Positions 1-10,685 of a DNA stretch of 64,000 nucleotides are shown in pieces. The position numbers and the translations under genes were made by a program. Positions within the stretch are counted from its first letter, which is position 1. Every line of letters starts with the position of its first letter. The notes beneath the pieces are model-generated. The model did no database searches, had not been told where the DNA came from, and was given only the letters and a program-made list of their open reading frames with translations. Where the stretch lies: assembly GCA_037975125.1 (NCBI GenBank), contig CM075862.1, positions 40,080,024-40,144,023 of the forward strand. Reading direction: 5' to 3'. The DNA comes from Latrodectus hesperus (Eukaryota; Arthropoda; Arachnida; Araneae; Theridiidae).

Positions 1-2589
1 AAAATATCACGTCAATAGGTAATTAATTTTCTTTAATAAGGAAATAGGACAAAAGCAAGAAAGAAGAGGCAGTTTTCTTATGTTCACGCGATCTTTAATT
101 AATGCAGAAATTATCTGAGAAAAATTTGCATTTAAAACGTATGTTATGTTTTAATATTATATATTGATTTTTATACTTTTCAATAATAATTACAATCTAA
201 ATAAACATTAACAGATTCAGTCATTATATATAATATGATAATTGATTTAATTTATCAATTTGTTTAAAAACTTCTGTTTATTTAATATAAAAATTGTTAA
301 AAAATTGTTTTGTTTGATTAAGAGCTAGGTTGTTTAAAAAATAATGTATTTAACCTTCTTTAATATATTATAGAAGAAATACTTCTTTCTTTTAGAAGAA
401 TTCAATTTTGTTAGATAATTATACCAAATTAAAATAATTGTGATTAATTCATAGGCTTTTATGTAAAGAAGTAATAATATTAAAATAAATTTTTGTAGCT
501 TTACAATTTTATTCTAGTTTCAAGATTTTTTTGCAATATTGCTTTAATAAATTAAATAAGGAATATTTTTTATGATCAAATTAAAAAGTTGGCGGTGAAA
601 CAATCCATTCTTTTTCAATATTTTCTTGCTTTATCATCATTAAAAGGTTGAAAATTCAGTGTATAGAAATCTTTTTTTAAATAAGTGTATGAAATTCTTG
701 CAAAATGGTACTGCATTTAGAGAATTCCATAAAAAATAAATTAAATATAAAGCATATTCTTTATTCCTGCTAATTTTTATTCTGATTGATTTATTTCTTA
801 TCATAATAAATTTAACTATCTGCATATTTTCATGGTCTATAATCATAAGATTTCTTTTATCTTCTTGACAGGGAAAATAGTTTTCTTAACACGCTTTCTA
901 AAAGACAGGCTATACAAAAACAGTCGAAAATTATTTTCTTTTCTTTATCTAATCATACCCGCAATTATATTTATAAATTAATATTGCAATTATATTTATA
1001 AACTAATATATATAAACTCGTGATAATTACTTCAATACTTCTTATGTAATTTGATATCATTAAAACTTTCTGAAATTCGTATATTGATTATTTGCTAGTG
1101 CAGATATCCTAACAATATCAGCTCTTTCTCAGGCTTATTTGAAGGAAATATTGCATATAAAAAAATGTTTTAGCAGATTGTCATCTTGTTTTTTCACGAA
1201 AAATTAGATAGTTCAAAAATTCCTCTAATAAATAGGAAAATTTTCACAATATTCCGTCAAGCATGTTTGAATTATATTTCCTCAACAGTAGATCAAAGTG
1301 TGAACATGTGTTATTTTAATCAAAAAACAGCTTTATCATCAGATCATAGGGATAAAAATTAACTGTATTTTTTTAATAAAATTATAATTTACGTAGAAGA
1401 GAGTATGTTACACATTATTAATATTACACAATGATGTAGACTTTAATATTTATCATATAATTTATTTAAAAATGAAACAGTAATTTTTAAAAATGGTGAG
1501 ACACATATTTGGAATAACTGGTTCACTTAAAAAAGTTTGAATAAAATTCGTTAAAACAAATAAATAACAAGGTACCTTGTATATTGAGTAAAATTTTATG
1601 AATTTAAAAATTTTTGCATGCAAAATGAAAAAAAAATCAAAATTCAAGAAAAAAATATAAATTGAATTATGATATAAGTTGTACACTTTAAAAAAAGCAC
1701 TTTAATAGTAATGCCCAAAATTCATTTATATAAGTATCACGAACTAACTTTAATATACGATAATAAAAATTAGGGAGGAAAGAATATAATATTCATAAAA
1801 AGTGCATAAAATATAATTTCAACTTACTTTCTACTCTGGCTTATCTGCTCATAGGTTTTATGATAAATTATGAAAGTTACTTGCGATCCCATTCAAGAGT
1901 AAATAAATGCTTAAATGAAATAGAGTCATGCGTATTAAATTAGTTATTTTTTTTATAAATATGTATATAATATCGAATAAAAACTCATCTTTAGAAAACT
2001 ATAAATGAAGCTATAGCATGCCCGATGGTCATTCCTTATGATTAAATTGTATAGCTTTTAAGAGCTATAAGTATTGTCTAAATATGAATAAATATCAGAG
2101 TAAGCTATATATCTATTTTACATAAAGTGAGCATCTATAAAATTTCCTCTTATATTTTAAGTGGTAATTATTTGGACCGCAAAAAAAGGTAAAGCGGCAA
2201 AAATAGGTTAAATTGGTTTGAATGATAAAAGACACATTTCTAGAAAGCTGATTATAATTTTCGCACCAAATGAAATTTTCTAACAAGATAAAAATTTTCT
2301 GTTCCTAAACCAAGAATACGTAGTATAAATCTTTCATTTTAAAATCAACAGGAAAATGAGTGAAATTTATCTTTGAATATCAACCTGAAATTTATATAAC
2401 CATCTTACGAATTGAAATAAAGAACATTAATTTTTAATGTAGCCATTCTGCCAAGATTTAAATCGAAGACATGTGTCAGATGGAAGATTGTATCTCTCTT
2501 TCACACTTGAATTAGCTATTTTCTAGTGTGCAGATATCTGTTTGGAAAAGACGTATATACGAGTTACATAAAGGTGAACTGTATTTGGA
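1..2589. other. AT-rich DNA, no feature seen
   Basis: AT-rich sequence with short homopolymer runs and no coding-like frame. The few open frames are short, rich in Phe, Ile, Lys and Asn, and lack recognisable motifs. No repeat boundary, tRNA or transposon motif was seen. Confidence 0.6.
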
Positions 2590-2901
2590 AGTGTCGATTG
2601 CGTGACAGACAGTGCTATTACGAGTCCCTGTCTATTCTGCTGATGCGATGAAAGAAACAACAGCTGCTTTCGCACTTTTAATTTCTTCGCCTCTTTTATG
2701 GCACTTCTAAATCTTTTTTATTTTTGAACAGGAAGTGAAACTCGTTTGTCACCCTTAAGTGACGTAGAGTCCGCCTCTGAAGAAGAAGAGGGAAAAGAAC
2801 AAAATCTTCTCCCAGATTTTATAAAAAAGGAAGTTTCAAGCCTTACACTATGTTACAAATTTATTTTGTACTTAAAATGGGACCTTGACATTGATATATG
2901 A
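2590..2901 (+). other. Higher-GC island with a possible terminal exon
   Basis: An island clearly richer in G and C than its surroundings. A pyrimidine-rich tract runs into an AG at 2730-2731, which looks like a 3' splice site. From 2728 a frame stays open for 57 codons to a TGA at 2899-2901. Its first half reads as an ordinary soluble acidic protein, with the stretch SETRLSPLSDVESASEEEE followed by a basic KK segment. The second half becomes hydrophobic and AT-rich, so the true exon may end earlier at a donor I could not fix. No family was recognised. It may equally be a conserved noncoding element with a chance open frame. Confidence 0.3.
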
Positions 2902-3735
2902 ATATTTTAGTCTTTGATTATATTCATTCCTCATTGTTTCGTTAACACTATTAAAATAAAATCTTTATTCAATAACATTTTATTAAATTCTAGACTTCAG
3001 TCATTTATAAAATTTAAAAATGAAAAACAATATTGCACGAGCAAATATACTTGTTTATTTGCATGTTCTGCTTTTCTTCTTGTAGAGCTTAACAATATTT
3101 TTTATTTTGAAGTCGAATTATTACATAAAATATCATAGAGTAGAGTTAATACGGTTCTTATACATACAACATAAAATGCTTTTGCAAAAAGAGAAACAAT
3201 CCTTAATCATAAATATGACAGACATTTGCATTTGCAACTTTTTACAAAGAGCAAACTATAGCCCTTTCTCTCTAATTTTAAAGTAATAAGGTGATTAGCT
3301 AGTTTAAGCAGAGTTTTGTTTTATTTAATTTCAATTAGATAGAAATCGATAAATATATCAGCCGAAAATAGATATACTTTAACTTCCATTGTTAATCTTT
3401 TTAAGTAATGCAAACCTCAAATATTCATTTTCAATCGTTTCTATTTGTAATATAACAGATATTAATTTTTCTTACCTTCCTTAATCTTGTATGAATGAAA
3501 GTATTTTGTAAGAGTAAAACTATGTGATTGAAAATCGTATGGAACTCTGATTATGGAAAACTATAAAAGTTATTGATTTTTAAAAACATCAAAACAATAA
3601 CGATTGATAGAATAATGAGTAATATTACTACATCTTAAATATAGATTAAATAGATTATTTGTAACATAATGGTTTTTTGAGTGTAAAATTGATTTTCTTA
3701 AATAAATTTATTAAACTTCCTACGATTTATTCGAA
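2902..3735. other. AT-rich DNA, no feature seen
   Basis: Low-complexity AT-rich sequence with no coding-like frame, repeat boundary or structured element. Confidence 0.55.
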
Positions 3736-3739
3736 GATT

Positions 3740-4140
3740 TGTCTTGTTCACTAAAAGCGGTTCAGGTGCATTAAATTGGCTTTTGTCGCAATGTCTTCTA
3801 AGTGAAATGATATTTCTGGAAGTGGTAGGTCAAGCATTGGGAAGTCTTATGCCTGGTCTCTGATTTTAAATTAAGAAGACTTCCACTTGGCTGCTTTTAA
3901 TAATTACTTGTTACAGGGAAGCACGCTTGTGGAACAAGAGCTTATTGTCAAACTGACAGTTTTTTAGTCTGTTAATATTTATGGCATTTTTTCCTTCCTA
4001 TAGTGTCAAAGTTTCGTCTCCAACAGTTGGAATTAAGCATGCTGTTTTTACACTGTCAGTAAACACAGCTGGCTTCTCTCATTTCCATTCGATGGGGAAG
4101 CTTTTCTCAGTCTACTTTAAACTTGGTGAGTACCTTTGTA
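3740..4140 (+). other. Higher-GC island with a splice-signal-bounded candidate exon (4004-4125)
   Basis: Within this island a pyrimidine tract ending in AG at 4002-4003 is followed by 122 nt that are open in only one frame, then a good consensus donor (CTTG|GTGAGTAC, GT at 4126-4127). The frame reads VKVSSPTVGIKHAVFTLSVN and on to YFKL, entering in phase 2 and leaving with one base over. A second acceptor-like site (TTACTTGTTACAG) lies upstream near 3905-3917. The paired sites suggest an internal exon of a coding or long noncoding transcript. I recognise no protein family, and an old repeat or chance splice motifs remain possible. Confidence 0.3.
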
Positions 4141-4915
4141 TGGTTAAGAAAAAGGATGTTTCACTATGTCGATTCTGAAAAATATGTGTGAAAATAGTTT
4201 ATAAGGATGGATTTATGTAAAATTTTGCTTGTTCAGTGGTAGGATGTTGCCCATTTGTTCATTTTATCCATAATTTTTTACAGGTGATCAACAAAAATAT
4301 CATTGTAAGGTGGAAATATAGATTTATTGTACAACAAATGATTTTGGCTGTCATATCTGCTTTGGGATAATATCTTCAAAGTACATGGAAAATCTGTCAA
4401 TCTTTATTAATAAGTGGATTTAACCCTCGTATGTATGTAGTGGAACATATTATACAATACAATGTATGCCTTCCATAATATGTTTATTTTTAAAATTCAA
4501 AAATTTAAAAGAACAACAAACGCTTTTTTGTTTGTATTTGCTGTGAAAAATTCTTTTGTGCATTTAATTTTATAACAAAATTCCTTATTTTCAACTCACA
4601 CTAGAGAAGGACACATTAAATTTATGAAAAATCCCTTTCAAAAACTGAATATGTTTCTTGGTAGAATAATCACTTTCATGAAATGAATCTTTCTTTATTA
4701 GGGCAATTATCTTTCACAAATGAAAAATATTTTTCAGAAATTTAATGAATCTTACTAGAGAAAGGTTTTGAATAATAATAAAACAGATTAGCTTAGTTCA
4801 TTTCTCAGATCATTCAAATCCAATCATTTGAAGCATTAGAGAGTATAAGAGAAATTACAATGAAATGTTAATTAAATAAAAATTCTTCCTTCATTAATAA
4901 AGACGACTCTTCCAA
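4141..4915. other. AT-rich DNA, no feature seen
   Basis: AT-rich sequence with no coding frame, repeat edge or RNA-like structure recognised. Confidence 0.55.
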
Positions 4916-5400
4916 ATTACCACTTTATTTGAAATGTGTGCAAAACACCGTGTGAGTCAAATGCAAATCCAGTTACTCCTGACGAATGGCATACAACCTA
5001 AACTTGCAATTGCCATCTCAATTTATTGCCAAGCCGCTGACAACGCACCAATAAAGAGAGATTTTAACAAGATATTTGGAGGGAGAAACAGAACAGGGGA
5101 TAAAAGGCGACCTTAAATTATAAGAGAGAACAAGCTATAAAGCTTAATTACTTAGAGTAATTACGTGGAAAGGAATTGTAATTGGCGACTGTATTCGTTG
5201 TTCGTATTTAGGATGAGAAGGAATAATTTAGTTTAATATCGTCTTTGAGGATTTCGGAAGCCATAAAGCGGTTTGGGGGGTACCACTGCTGATTTTATCG
5301 GCAAGTACTAATTGTTATGGCTTTCATCCCTTACTCAAAATTCTGGATTTACTGTGTTGTCCTTGGATACATCACTTTCACCCATGTAAATACATTTTCG
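4916..5400. other. Higher-GC island, candidate conserved noncoding element
   Basis: A block of mixed composition in an AT-rich setting. It holds several TAAT/ATTA-type cores of the kind bound by homeodomain proteins, including a closely spaced pair around 5148-5164, and an AATTGCC motif. A 60-codon open frame at 4934-5116 has no recognisable domain and is probably chance. The composition suggests selection against drift to AT, as expected for an enhancer, but this is inference only. Confidence 0.3.
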
Positions 5401-5689
5401 TATGACGAGTTTGGATACTAAAAATATTCTAGACACCAAGAAATCAAATCATAAAAATATTGCACGAAATATTCTAAGGATTCAGTGATTCTTGAGATTT
5501 TTCGTTTGTTTGTAGTGAAACTTATGCTAAACATGCATGCTTATTTAAACATGCATTTGCTTAAATTAAGAAAATAATTATTTATTATACTTTAATCTGA
5601 TACAGATTTGTTACTTAAGTGTTTCATTATCGAAATATAATTTCGTTTCTTGCAGAATATTTCATATTGATTTTATAGCTTAATGTATA

Positions 5690-5720
5690 CACTGCTGGAC
5701 AATTGCTAAGGACGGATCAC
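5690..5720 (+). repeat. Left terminal inverted repeat of Tc1-like element
   Basis: This 31-bp arm begins CACTGCTGGACAATTGC and pairs with 7193-7223, with one mismatch at the second-to-last inner position. The TA immediately outside (5688-5689) is the expected duplicated target dinucleotide. Confidence 0.93.
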
Positions 5721-5936
5721 AAATTACAATGTAGCATAGCATTAAGCGAGACATGAGGCCTAGTAGGATAAAATATCGTTGTCACACTGTTCAGATATTA
5801 GAATAAAGAAAATTTATTGTTCTGGAAAGTACAAAAGCTGCGAAACATCTGAAAGAAAATAAATGTTCATTTGATGCTGCATACGGAAAAATGGAACAAT
5901 GCATCTAAAAGTCAGCAGGCACCTTGAAGAAAGGTA

Positions 5937-7078
5937 TCAGTACGGGATATGTCCACCGTGGAGTGTGATGCAACATTCCACACGTAGTATCATACTTTGC
6001 ACAACATTATTCAGCAGCTGTTGAGGCAATTTATCCCATTCCTCTGGGAGTGCACGGATGAGGGTGTCCTTGTTTGTCGGAGGATAGTTTCGACCAGCAA
6101 CTTGCCTCCCCAAAGCATTCCACACATTTTCAATGGAGTTTAGAACTGGAAAACGTGATGGCCATACGAGGCGTTGAATACTCTCACTGTCTAGACAATC
6201 CAGAACTGTGAGTGTTTAATAACATGTTGCGTTGTGTCGACCATAAAAACAAATTTATCACCGACAGCACCACGGAAAAGATGAACATGAAGAAGTAGAA
6301 TTTCATTAATGCATCATTGGCCCGTCAAAGTCCCATTCGCAACCACATGTAGGGGCGTGCAGCCATTGATCATGATTCCGGCCCACACCATGACACTGCA
6401 TGTCGAATATCGGTCCCTTTCCTGGATATTTTCTGAACGATAAGCAGTACCACTTTCGCGCCAGATCAGTTGGCGTCAACAATCCGATGTCAGACTAAAC
6501 CTACTCTCATCTGAGTATAGTACGCAAGCCCAGTCCTGTTCAGTCCAATGGCGATGCTCACGACACCATTGCAAACGGGCAGTACGGTGCAGTTTGGTCA
6601 ATAGGACATACACAACAGGTCTGCGGGCGTATAGTCCTCCTCCCCTCAAACGTATGGCAACAGTTTTTCGGGAGATCTCCTTTCCTGAGGCAGCAAGAAA
6701 CTTATTTGTCACCTGCTGAGCTGTGGTGCGCCTGTTCCTTTTTGCTGATAGGAAGATATATATGTCTTCCGCAGTCGTCGTACTTCTAACACGACCTCCC
6801 TCGTGCCGCCCACTACACATTCCAGTAGTTTTAAATGACTTTCACAGCCATGAAACAACGCTGTGAGCGATGTCGAACTCCCTGGCAACATCTGTTATTT
6901 TTCGCCTTTCTTCGATCTTTCCAATAATTCGGCCACGCATAAAATAATCTAAGTGATGTCGGGAAGACATGCCAAAAATTTCAAGTTCGTCTATTAAATC
7001 TTTCCTGTAAAACTTTGACTTAAAACAACAACTGTTCACACGCGTCCAAACCTTTAAAGCTCTTATGAACGCTATCAC
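5937..7078 (-). pseudogene. Tc1-like transposase pseudogene (DD34E)
   Basis: Read on the minus strand, the N terminus carries a paired-type helix-turn-helix (residues RGRIIGKIEERRKITDVARE), followed by a second DNA-binding half (about 6820 down to 6600). The first catalytic Asp is in YSDESRF (codon 6509-6511), the second follows MV near 6236-6238, and the Glu is in SIENVW (6129-6131). Allowing for a net 2-nt insertion, 34 residues separate the second Asp and the Glu. The frame is broken by three in-frame TGA codons, at 6842-6844, 6476-6478 and 6314-6316, and by the shift just after the second Asp. The C terminus is intact to a TGA at 5937-5939. All three nonsense codons could have arisen by single C-to-T or G-to-A changes, two of them from CGA. 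It would have cut and pasted the element at TA sites in the nucleus. Confidence 0.92.
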
Positions 7079-7192
7079 GTGATGAACAGACGTGGAAAAA
7101 AATTTGCATAAGCATACTTCTTCTTACTATATTCCACATTTATTCTAATTTTCCACATTTTGCTTCATTTTGTGGTTACTATGGATGATAGT

Positions 7193-7223
7193 GTTATCCG
7201 TCCTTAGCAATTGTCCAGCAGTG
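7193..7223 (-). repeat. Right terminal inverted repeat of Tc1-like element
   Basis: Reverse complement of 5690-5720 with one mismatch. It ends CCAGCAGTG, followed by TATA, the duplicated TA target. Confidence 0.93.
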
Positions 7224-7227
7224 TATA

Positions 7228-7646
7228 TTCACATAATTTCAGGCAGCCTAAAATAATTTATGTTTAGAATACTTTTTTTAAAATATTCTTACAATATTAC
7301 ATTTGTGCCCGAAACTCCTGTCTAATTAAATCAACTATTTTTCTTATTGAAGGAAATCTAATTATTATTTATAGACAATGATTTATTTTATAAGTACCAC
7401 AGTATTTTGTTAAAATGTCATAACATGCTTCAGAGGAAATATAAATTCTTTTAAAACACCTAAATAATGCAAAAAAGAATTATTTATGATCACTTATTAA
7501 AATCTTTACAAAACAAGTGAAGGCCTTACATATGATATTATTTGTGTACAGACATACTAATTATCAAATCAAGAATCCTTTGTCTCATTGAACCTTTTAG
7601 ATACATTTGATGTACTATAGAGCGTTTTACATTTCTTTGGTCAAAG
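7228..7646. other. AT-rich spacer between two mobile elements
   Basis: AT-rich sequence with no feature recognised. It separates the Tc1-like element from the left TSD of the non-LTR element. Confidence 0.5.
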
Positions 7647-7658
7647 TTTCACATAACG
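7647..7658. repeat. Left target-site duplication of non-LTR element
   Basis: TTTCACATAACG at 7647-7658 is repeated exactly at 9940-9951, directly after the A-rich 3' end of the retroelement. A 12-bp exact copy is the signature of target-primed reverse transcription. Confidence 0.9.
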
Positions 7659-7661
7659 AGG

Positions 7662-8468
7662 ATGCAAAATAGACCTATCTCCTCGTGGTACACATGGGAA
7701 ACGTATTTCATACGGCAAAGTGGTCTACTGTTTCCTGCATGTTCTCTCGTCATCAACGGTATCGTCGAAATTCAATGCAAATTTTGGAGCTTGACTTTCG
7801 TGTTTTGCAATGGAATGCTGGTGATTTTATCCCAAATTGAGAGAGAGGATTTAATACATACTCCCTTGACTCAGAATATTTACACTTTTGTAATAATGGA
7901 GGCAAACAATACAACCGAATCAGTTAAATTTTATCTCTTTCCGGGATTTTGTCTCCAAATTCTTCCTTAATTTCGAAAAGTTTCAAGTGGAATTTTAGTG
8001 GCTGTTAAGAACAACCTCACAACTAACTTTGAAATCCTAAAAGAAATGGGGGTAACTAAAGATAAAAGTGAAATTGTGAAAATTAATACTTGGAAGAATC
8101 ATCTTCACTTCAAAGTATATGCTTTATATATACACCCTGCCAACAAGCCTAACGTTCCCGTGTTAACCATCGACCATCACACTGTAATTATTGGAGATTT
8201 AAATGCTCACTCCCCTCGTTGGGATTATAATGATGTCAACGCCTCCGGCAAAGAAATTGAGGACCTCCTGAACTCTAACTCATTCGAGTTGATTTACAAT
8301 CCTTCTGAACCACCTACTTATATACGCTACAATGCCAACTGCAGCACACATGATCTTCTTTGTTTCGCCACCGACCTGAGCAATTTTATCAATAGAAAAG
8401 TGATCGAAGATCCAGGCTTTGGACACAGAAAGTTTTCGCATTTATTTCTCTGCATGGACACAAGTTGA
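7662..8468 (+). pseudogene. LINE endonuclease domain, interrupted
   Basis: The frame from 7662 reads through one in-frame TAA at 7968-7970 and continues in the same frame to a TGA at 8466-8468. The catalytic core is recognisable by IIGDLNAHSPRWDY (about 8188-8229), the GDLNAHSP motif of AP-type endonucleases in LINEs, followed by GKEIEDLL and a Thr-His-Asp segment (CSTHDLL), with Asp replacing the usual Ile-Asp neighbourhood. The N-terminal segment with MEANNTTE (about 7900) matches the usual start of this domain. The domain would nick chromosomal DNA to prime reverse transcription. ORF1 and the pol start upstream are absent through 5' truncation. Confidence 0.88.
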
Positions 8469-8469
8469 G

Positions 8470-9070
8470 GGCAAGTACATCCCAGACAACATCTTAGAAT
8501 TTTAAAAGGGTCGATTGATGTTTCCGAGGATTGGCCGAGGAAAATTCAAATAATTTTAATTTCTGTTTGCACCCTAGTCGAATTATTTCTCAACTAAACA
8601 AAGCTATTTATCGGAGAAATTGAAAGAAAGTAGAGCAAAGCGAGATCGTCTCAGAAGGAAAGCTGAATTATTAAAAAAACTATCAGATGTCATCTTTTGG
8701 AAGAGGCAGATATGCACATTTTAGGAAGGCTGTTTTGGCAGTCAAACGAAAGGCCTTTGATAAATTTATCAATAATATAAACTATAAAAAATAGTCTAAG
8801 AGGGTTGAAATTCTTGACAACCATGCAGAATAAAAGACCTGCTTCTAAAAAAGAACCTATTTCATTTAATGGAAGTCTTATAACTTCTGATAGAGATGTG
8901 GCAAATGCATTCGGTCAAACTGACGCAGAAAACAAGAGAAAGGGATCCCAGATTTTGAAATAAACCTAAGTCTCCAAGACAAGTTATTCAAAAGTGACAC
9001 TCCCCCAGATGTCTGGAGACATTGGGCTTTGGAAACCATTAGTTTGAGGTACCCTGAATCAGAGTGGCTT
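8470..9070 (+). pseudogene. LINE pol linker and deletion junction; RT domain absent
   Basis: This stretch joins endonuclease to RNase H. Around 8580-8720 it carries the basic, Arg/Lys-rich helix typical of the region upstream of the RT (for example LNKAIYRRN). Around 8825-8930 it reads like the lead-in to an RT domain (KRPASKKEPISFNGSLITSD in one frame). By about 8975 it already reads like the post-RT region leading into RNase H (PPDVWRHWALETISLRYPES). No YxDD box or other RT motif fits between. Frameshifts and stops are frequent. Confidence 0.75.
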
Positions 9071-9545
9071 CATGTCTTTACAGATGGTTCTTACTCTGAT
9101 ATCCAATTGTCAGCTGGTGCAGGTGTACATTCAAAGCTGTTACATTTCTATGCTTTTTAAAGGTGTCTATAGAACAGCATTTGATGGAGAGGTTGAGGCA
9201 ATTAGAATTGCCTTTAAACAACTAGTTGATTTTCCTGATGTTTTTGACATAGTGGTCCTGTTCTTTGATTCACAGGCTGCAATTCAGGCCATAAGCTCAA
9301 TCTCTCCCCTATCTTGTGAAATGCTCCACATCCAGGAGCTCTTGGAAATTTTAATATCACGAAAGAAACGTATAGTATTCATGTGGGTACTTGGACATTG
9401 TGGAACCTATGGAAACGAGAAAGCGGATTTCTTCGCAAAAAAGGGCGCAGGACTTTTCTTGCCAAGATACACAGCGATTTCCTACCTCACTATAAAGCTA
9501 CACCTAAAACAGATTTTTAAAATAACTCAAGTTTCTAAACTATAA
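9065..9545 (+). pseudogene. LINE RNase H domain, frameshifted
   Basis: The RNase HI catalytic set is visible: Asp in FTDGSYS (frame of 9071), Glu in FDGEVEAI, Asp in VLFFDSQAAIQ and the final Asp in GNEKADFFAKKGAG, with the GHCGTYGNE motif before it. One frameshift lies near 9150-9170, between the first Asp and the Glu; the rest is open in one frame to a stop at 9543-9545. The domain removes RNA from the RNA-DNA hybrid during element replication. Its good preservation next to a missing RT is unusual. Confidence 0.9.
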
Positions 9546-9939
9546 GAAAGGATAAAACCATACGATGGAAAGATGAGATTTTAAATATCCTTGATGGTTC
9601 ACACCGTCAAGTTGTGGCGATTTCGACTCCTCATGGGTCACGACTGTCTGACTGAACATTTGCACAGCACTGGCATCTTAAACTCACCCAACTATCCGCT
9701 TTGCAACTTGACAGAGCCCATGGCTAGAACTCACCTCTAGAACTGTGCTGCCCGGTATGGCAGCTCTGAATCGTCACTTTGACAAGTCAAAGAACTTTTG
9801 GGGCAATGACTCTAGTCATCTCGTTTATGTTTATGTACTATATTCACCTGTCCTGTCTTCGTCTCATGCTATTGTGATTTTTCATGTGTTTTATTTGTGT
9901 TATTCCTTGTATTTGCCCTGCCACTGTAAATAAAAAAAA
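9546..9939 (+). pseudogene. LINE C-terminal zinc-knuckle remnant and 3' UTR
   Basis: Around 9650-9730 the translation matches the C-terminal tail of arthropod LINE pols, with LHSTGILNSPNYPLCNL followed by a His and Cys (ARTHL, NCAA), consistent with a CCHC-type finger broken by a stop. The remaining sequence is T-rich 3' untranslated region ending in the A-rich tail next to the right TSD. Confidence 0.7.
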
Positions 9940-9951
9940 TTTCACATAACG
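9940..9951. repeat. Right target-site duplication of non-LTR element
   Basis: Exact copy of TTTCACATAACG found at 7647-7658, immediately following the A-rich tail. Confidence 0.9.
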
Positions 9952-10672
9952 TCATGGAATATCAATCTCTAAGTTGTTATCGCATCATCATGAAGGAATG
10001 CAGCCATGAATAATGTAAAAAAATTCTTTCATAAAGTCTGCTGCTTTTACATGTCCAAAGAACCAAATTGCTTCAATTGGAAACATTTTTGAAATAAACA
10101 TATATCCAAATAGTTAAAGATATCACTTATTCAGCGATATATGTCAGTCTAGCCTCAAAATTTATCAAAAGTGTCGTTTACCTCTTACTTTCATGATGTG
10201 ATGATGATCTCATTTTGAATTGTATATAGTTTCACAAAGCAATTTCTACAGCATTTATTAACAATAAATAAGGTACTATTTTGTATTGTTTTCGTATAGA
10301 TCACAAAATTCACAGTTTAAGAGATATTTTCAGGCTCGAGTTGAAAACTAATCCGTCATCCACATTTACAAGTAGGATAAACTGCTTGTTTTATTCATAT
10401 TAGAAATGAGTGATATATGCAGAAGGCACCCAAAATTTAAATATGTCATTAGTAAGAAATAACATGTTATTATACATATAAGTAAATAAGTCGAATTATT
10501 ATATTTAACAAAGGTGAATTTACAGACGAAAATGAATTTCATAATTCTATAAATTGAATGATGAACATTGTTTAAAAATGGTTTAGTTAATTTTTTTATT
10601 TGGTAGTTGATTTATTTAAAATTGAGAAAAATATAGAAGCAGGAGCTAATACAGAAATTTATATTTTAAAAT
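9952..10672. other. AT-rich DNA, no feature seen
   Basis: AT-rich spacer between the LINE copy and a SINE. No coding frame or repeat boundary was recognised. Confidence 0.5.
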
Positions 10673-10685
10673 CATTCAGTCTTGC
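10673..10685. repeat. Left TSD of SINE copy 1
   Basis: CATTCAGTCTTGC, repeated exactly at 10956-10968. Confidence 0.88.

Larger units (their letters stand above)
5690..7223 (-). mobile_element. Tc1/mariner-superfamily DNA transposon, near full length, inactive
   Basis: The element is bounded by 31-bp terminal inverted repeats (5690-5720 and 7193-7223) that differ at one position and begin CACTGCTGGACAATTGC. It sits in a TATA context on both sides, as expected from the TA target of this superfamily. At about 1.53 kb it matches the usual size of Tc1-like elements. The only cargo is a minus-strand transposase of the DD34E type, which is broken. About 250 bp of noncoding sequence separate the transposase stop from the left inverted repeat. 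With both ends nearly identical it could still be mobilised in trans by a related transposase, but it cannot move on its own. Confidence 0.93.
7659..9939 (+). mobile_element. Non-LTR (LINE) retrotransposon copy, 5'-truncated, internally deleted, I/R1-like
   Basis: The insertion is delimited by a perfect 12-bp TSD and ends in a short A-rich tail (TAAATAAAAAAAA). In order it encodes an apurinic-type endonuclease (7662-8468), a linker (8470-8960) whose residues resemble the segment before the RT domain, an RNase H domain (about 9065-9545) and a C-terminal region with cysteine/histidine spacing typical of the pol zinc knuckle (about 9600-9720). The reverse transcriptase, normally several hundred residues between linker and RNase H, is missing. 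Endonuclease plus RNase H in one pol places it with I, R1 or LOA-type clades rather than canonical jockey; this assignment is inference. The deletion could pre-date insertion (a mobilised short form) or be later. Confidence 0.9.
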
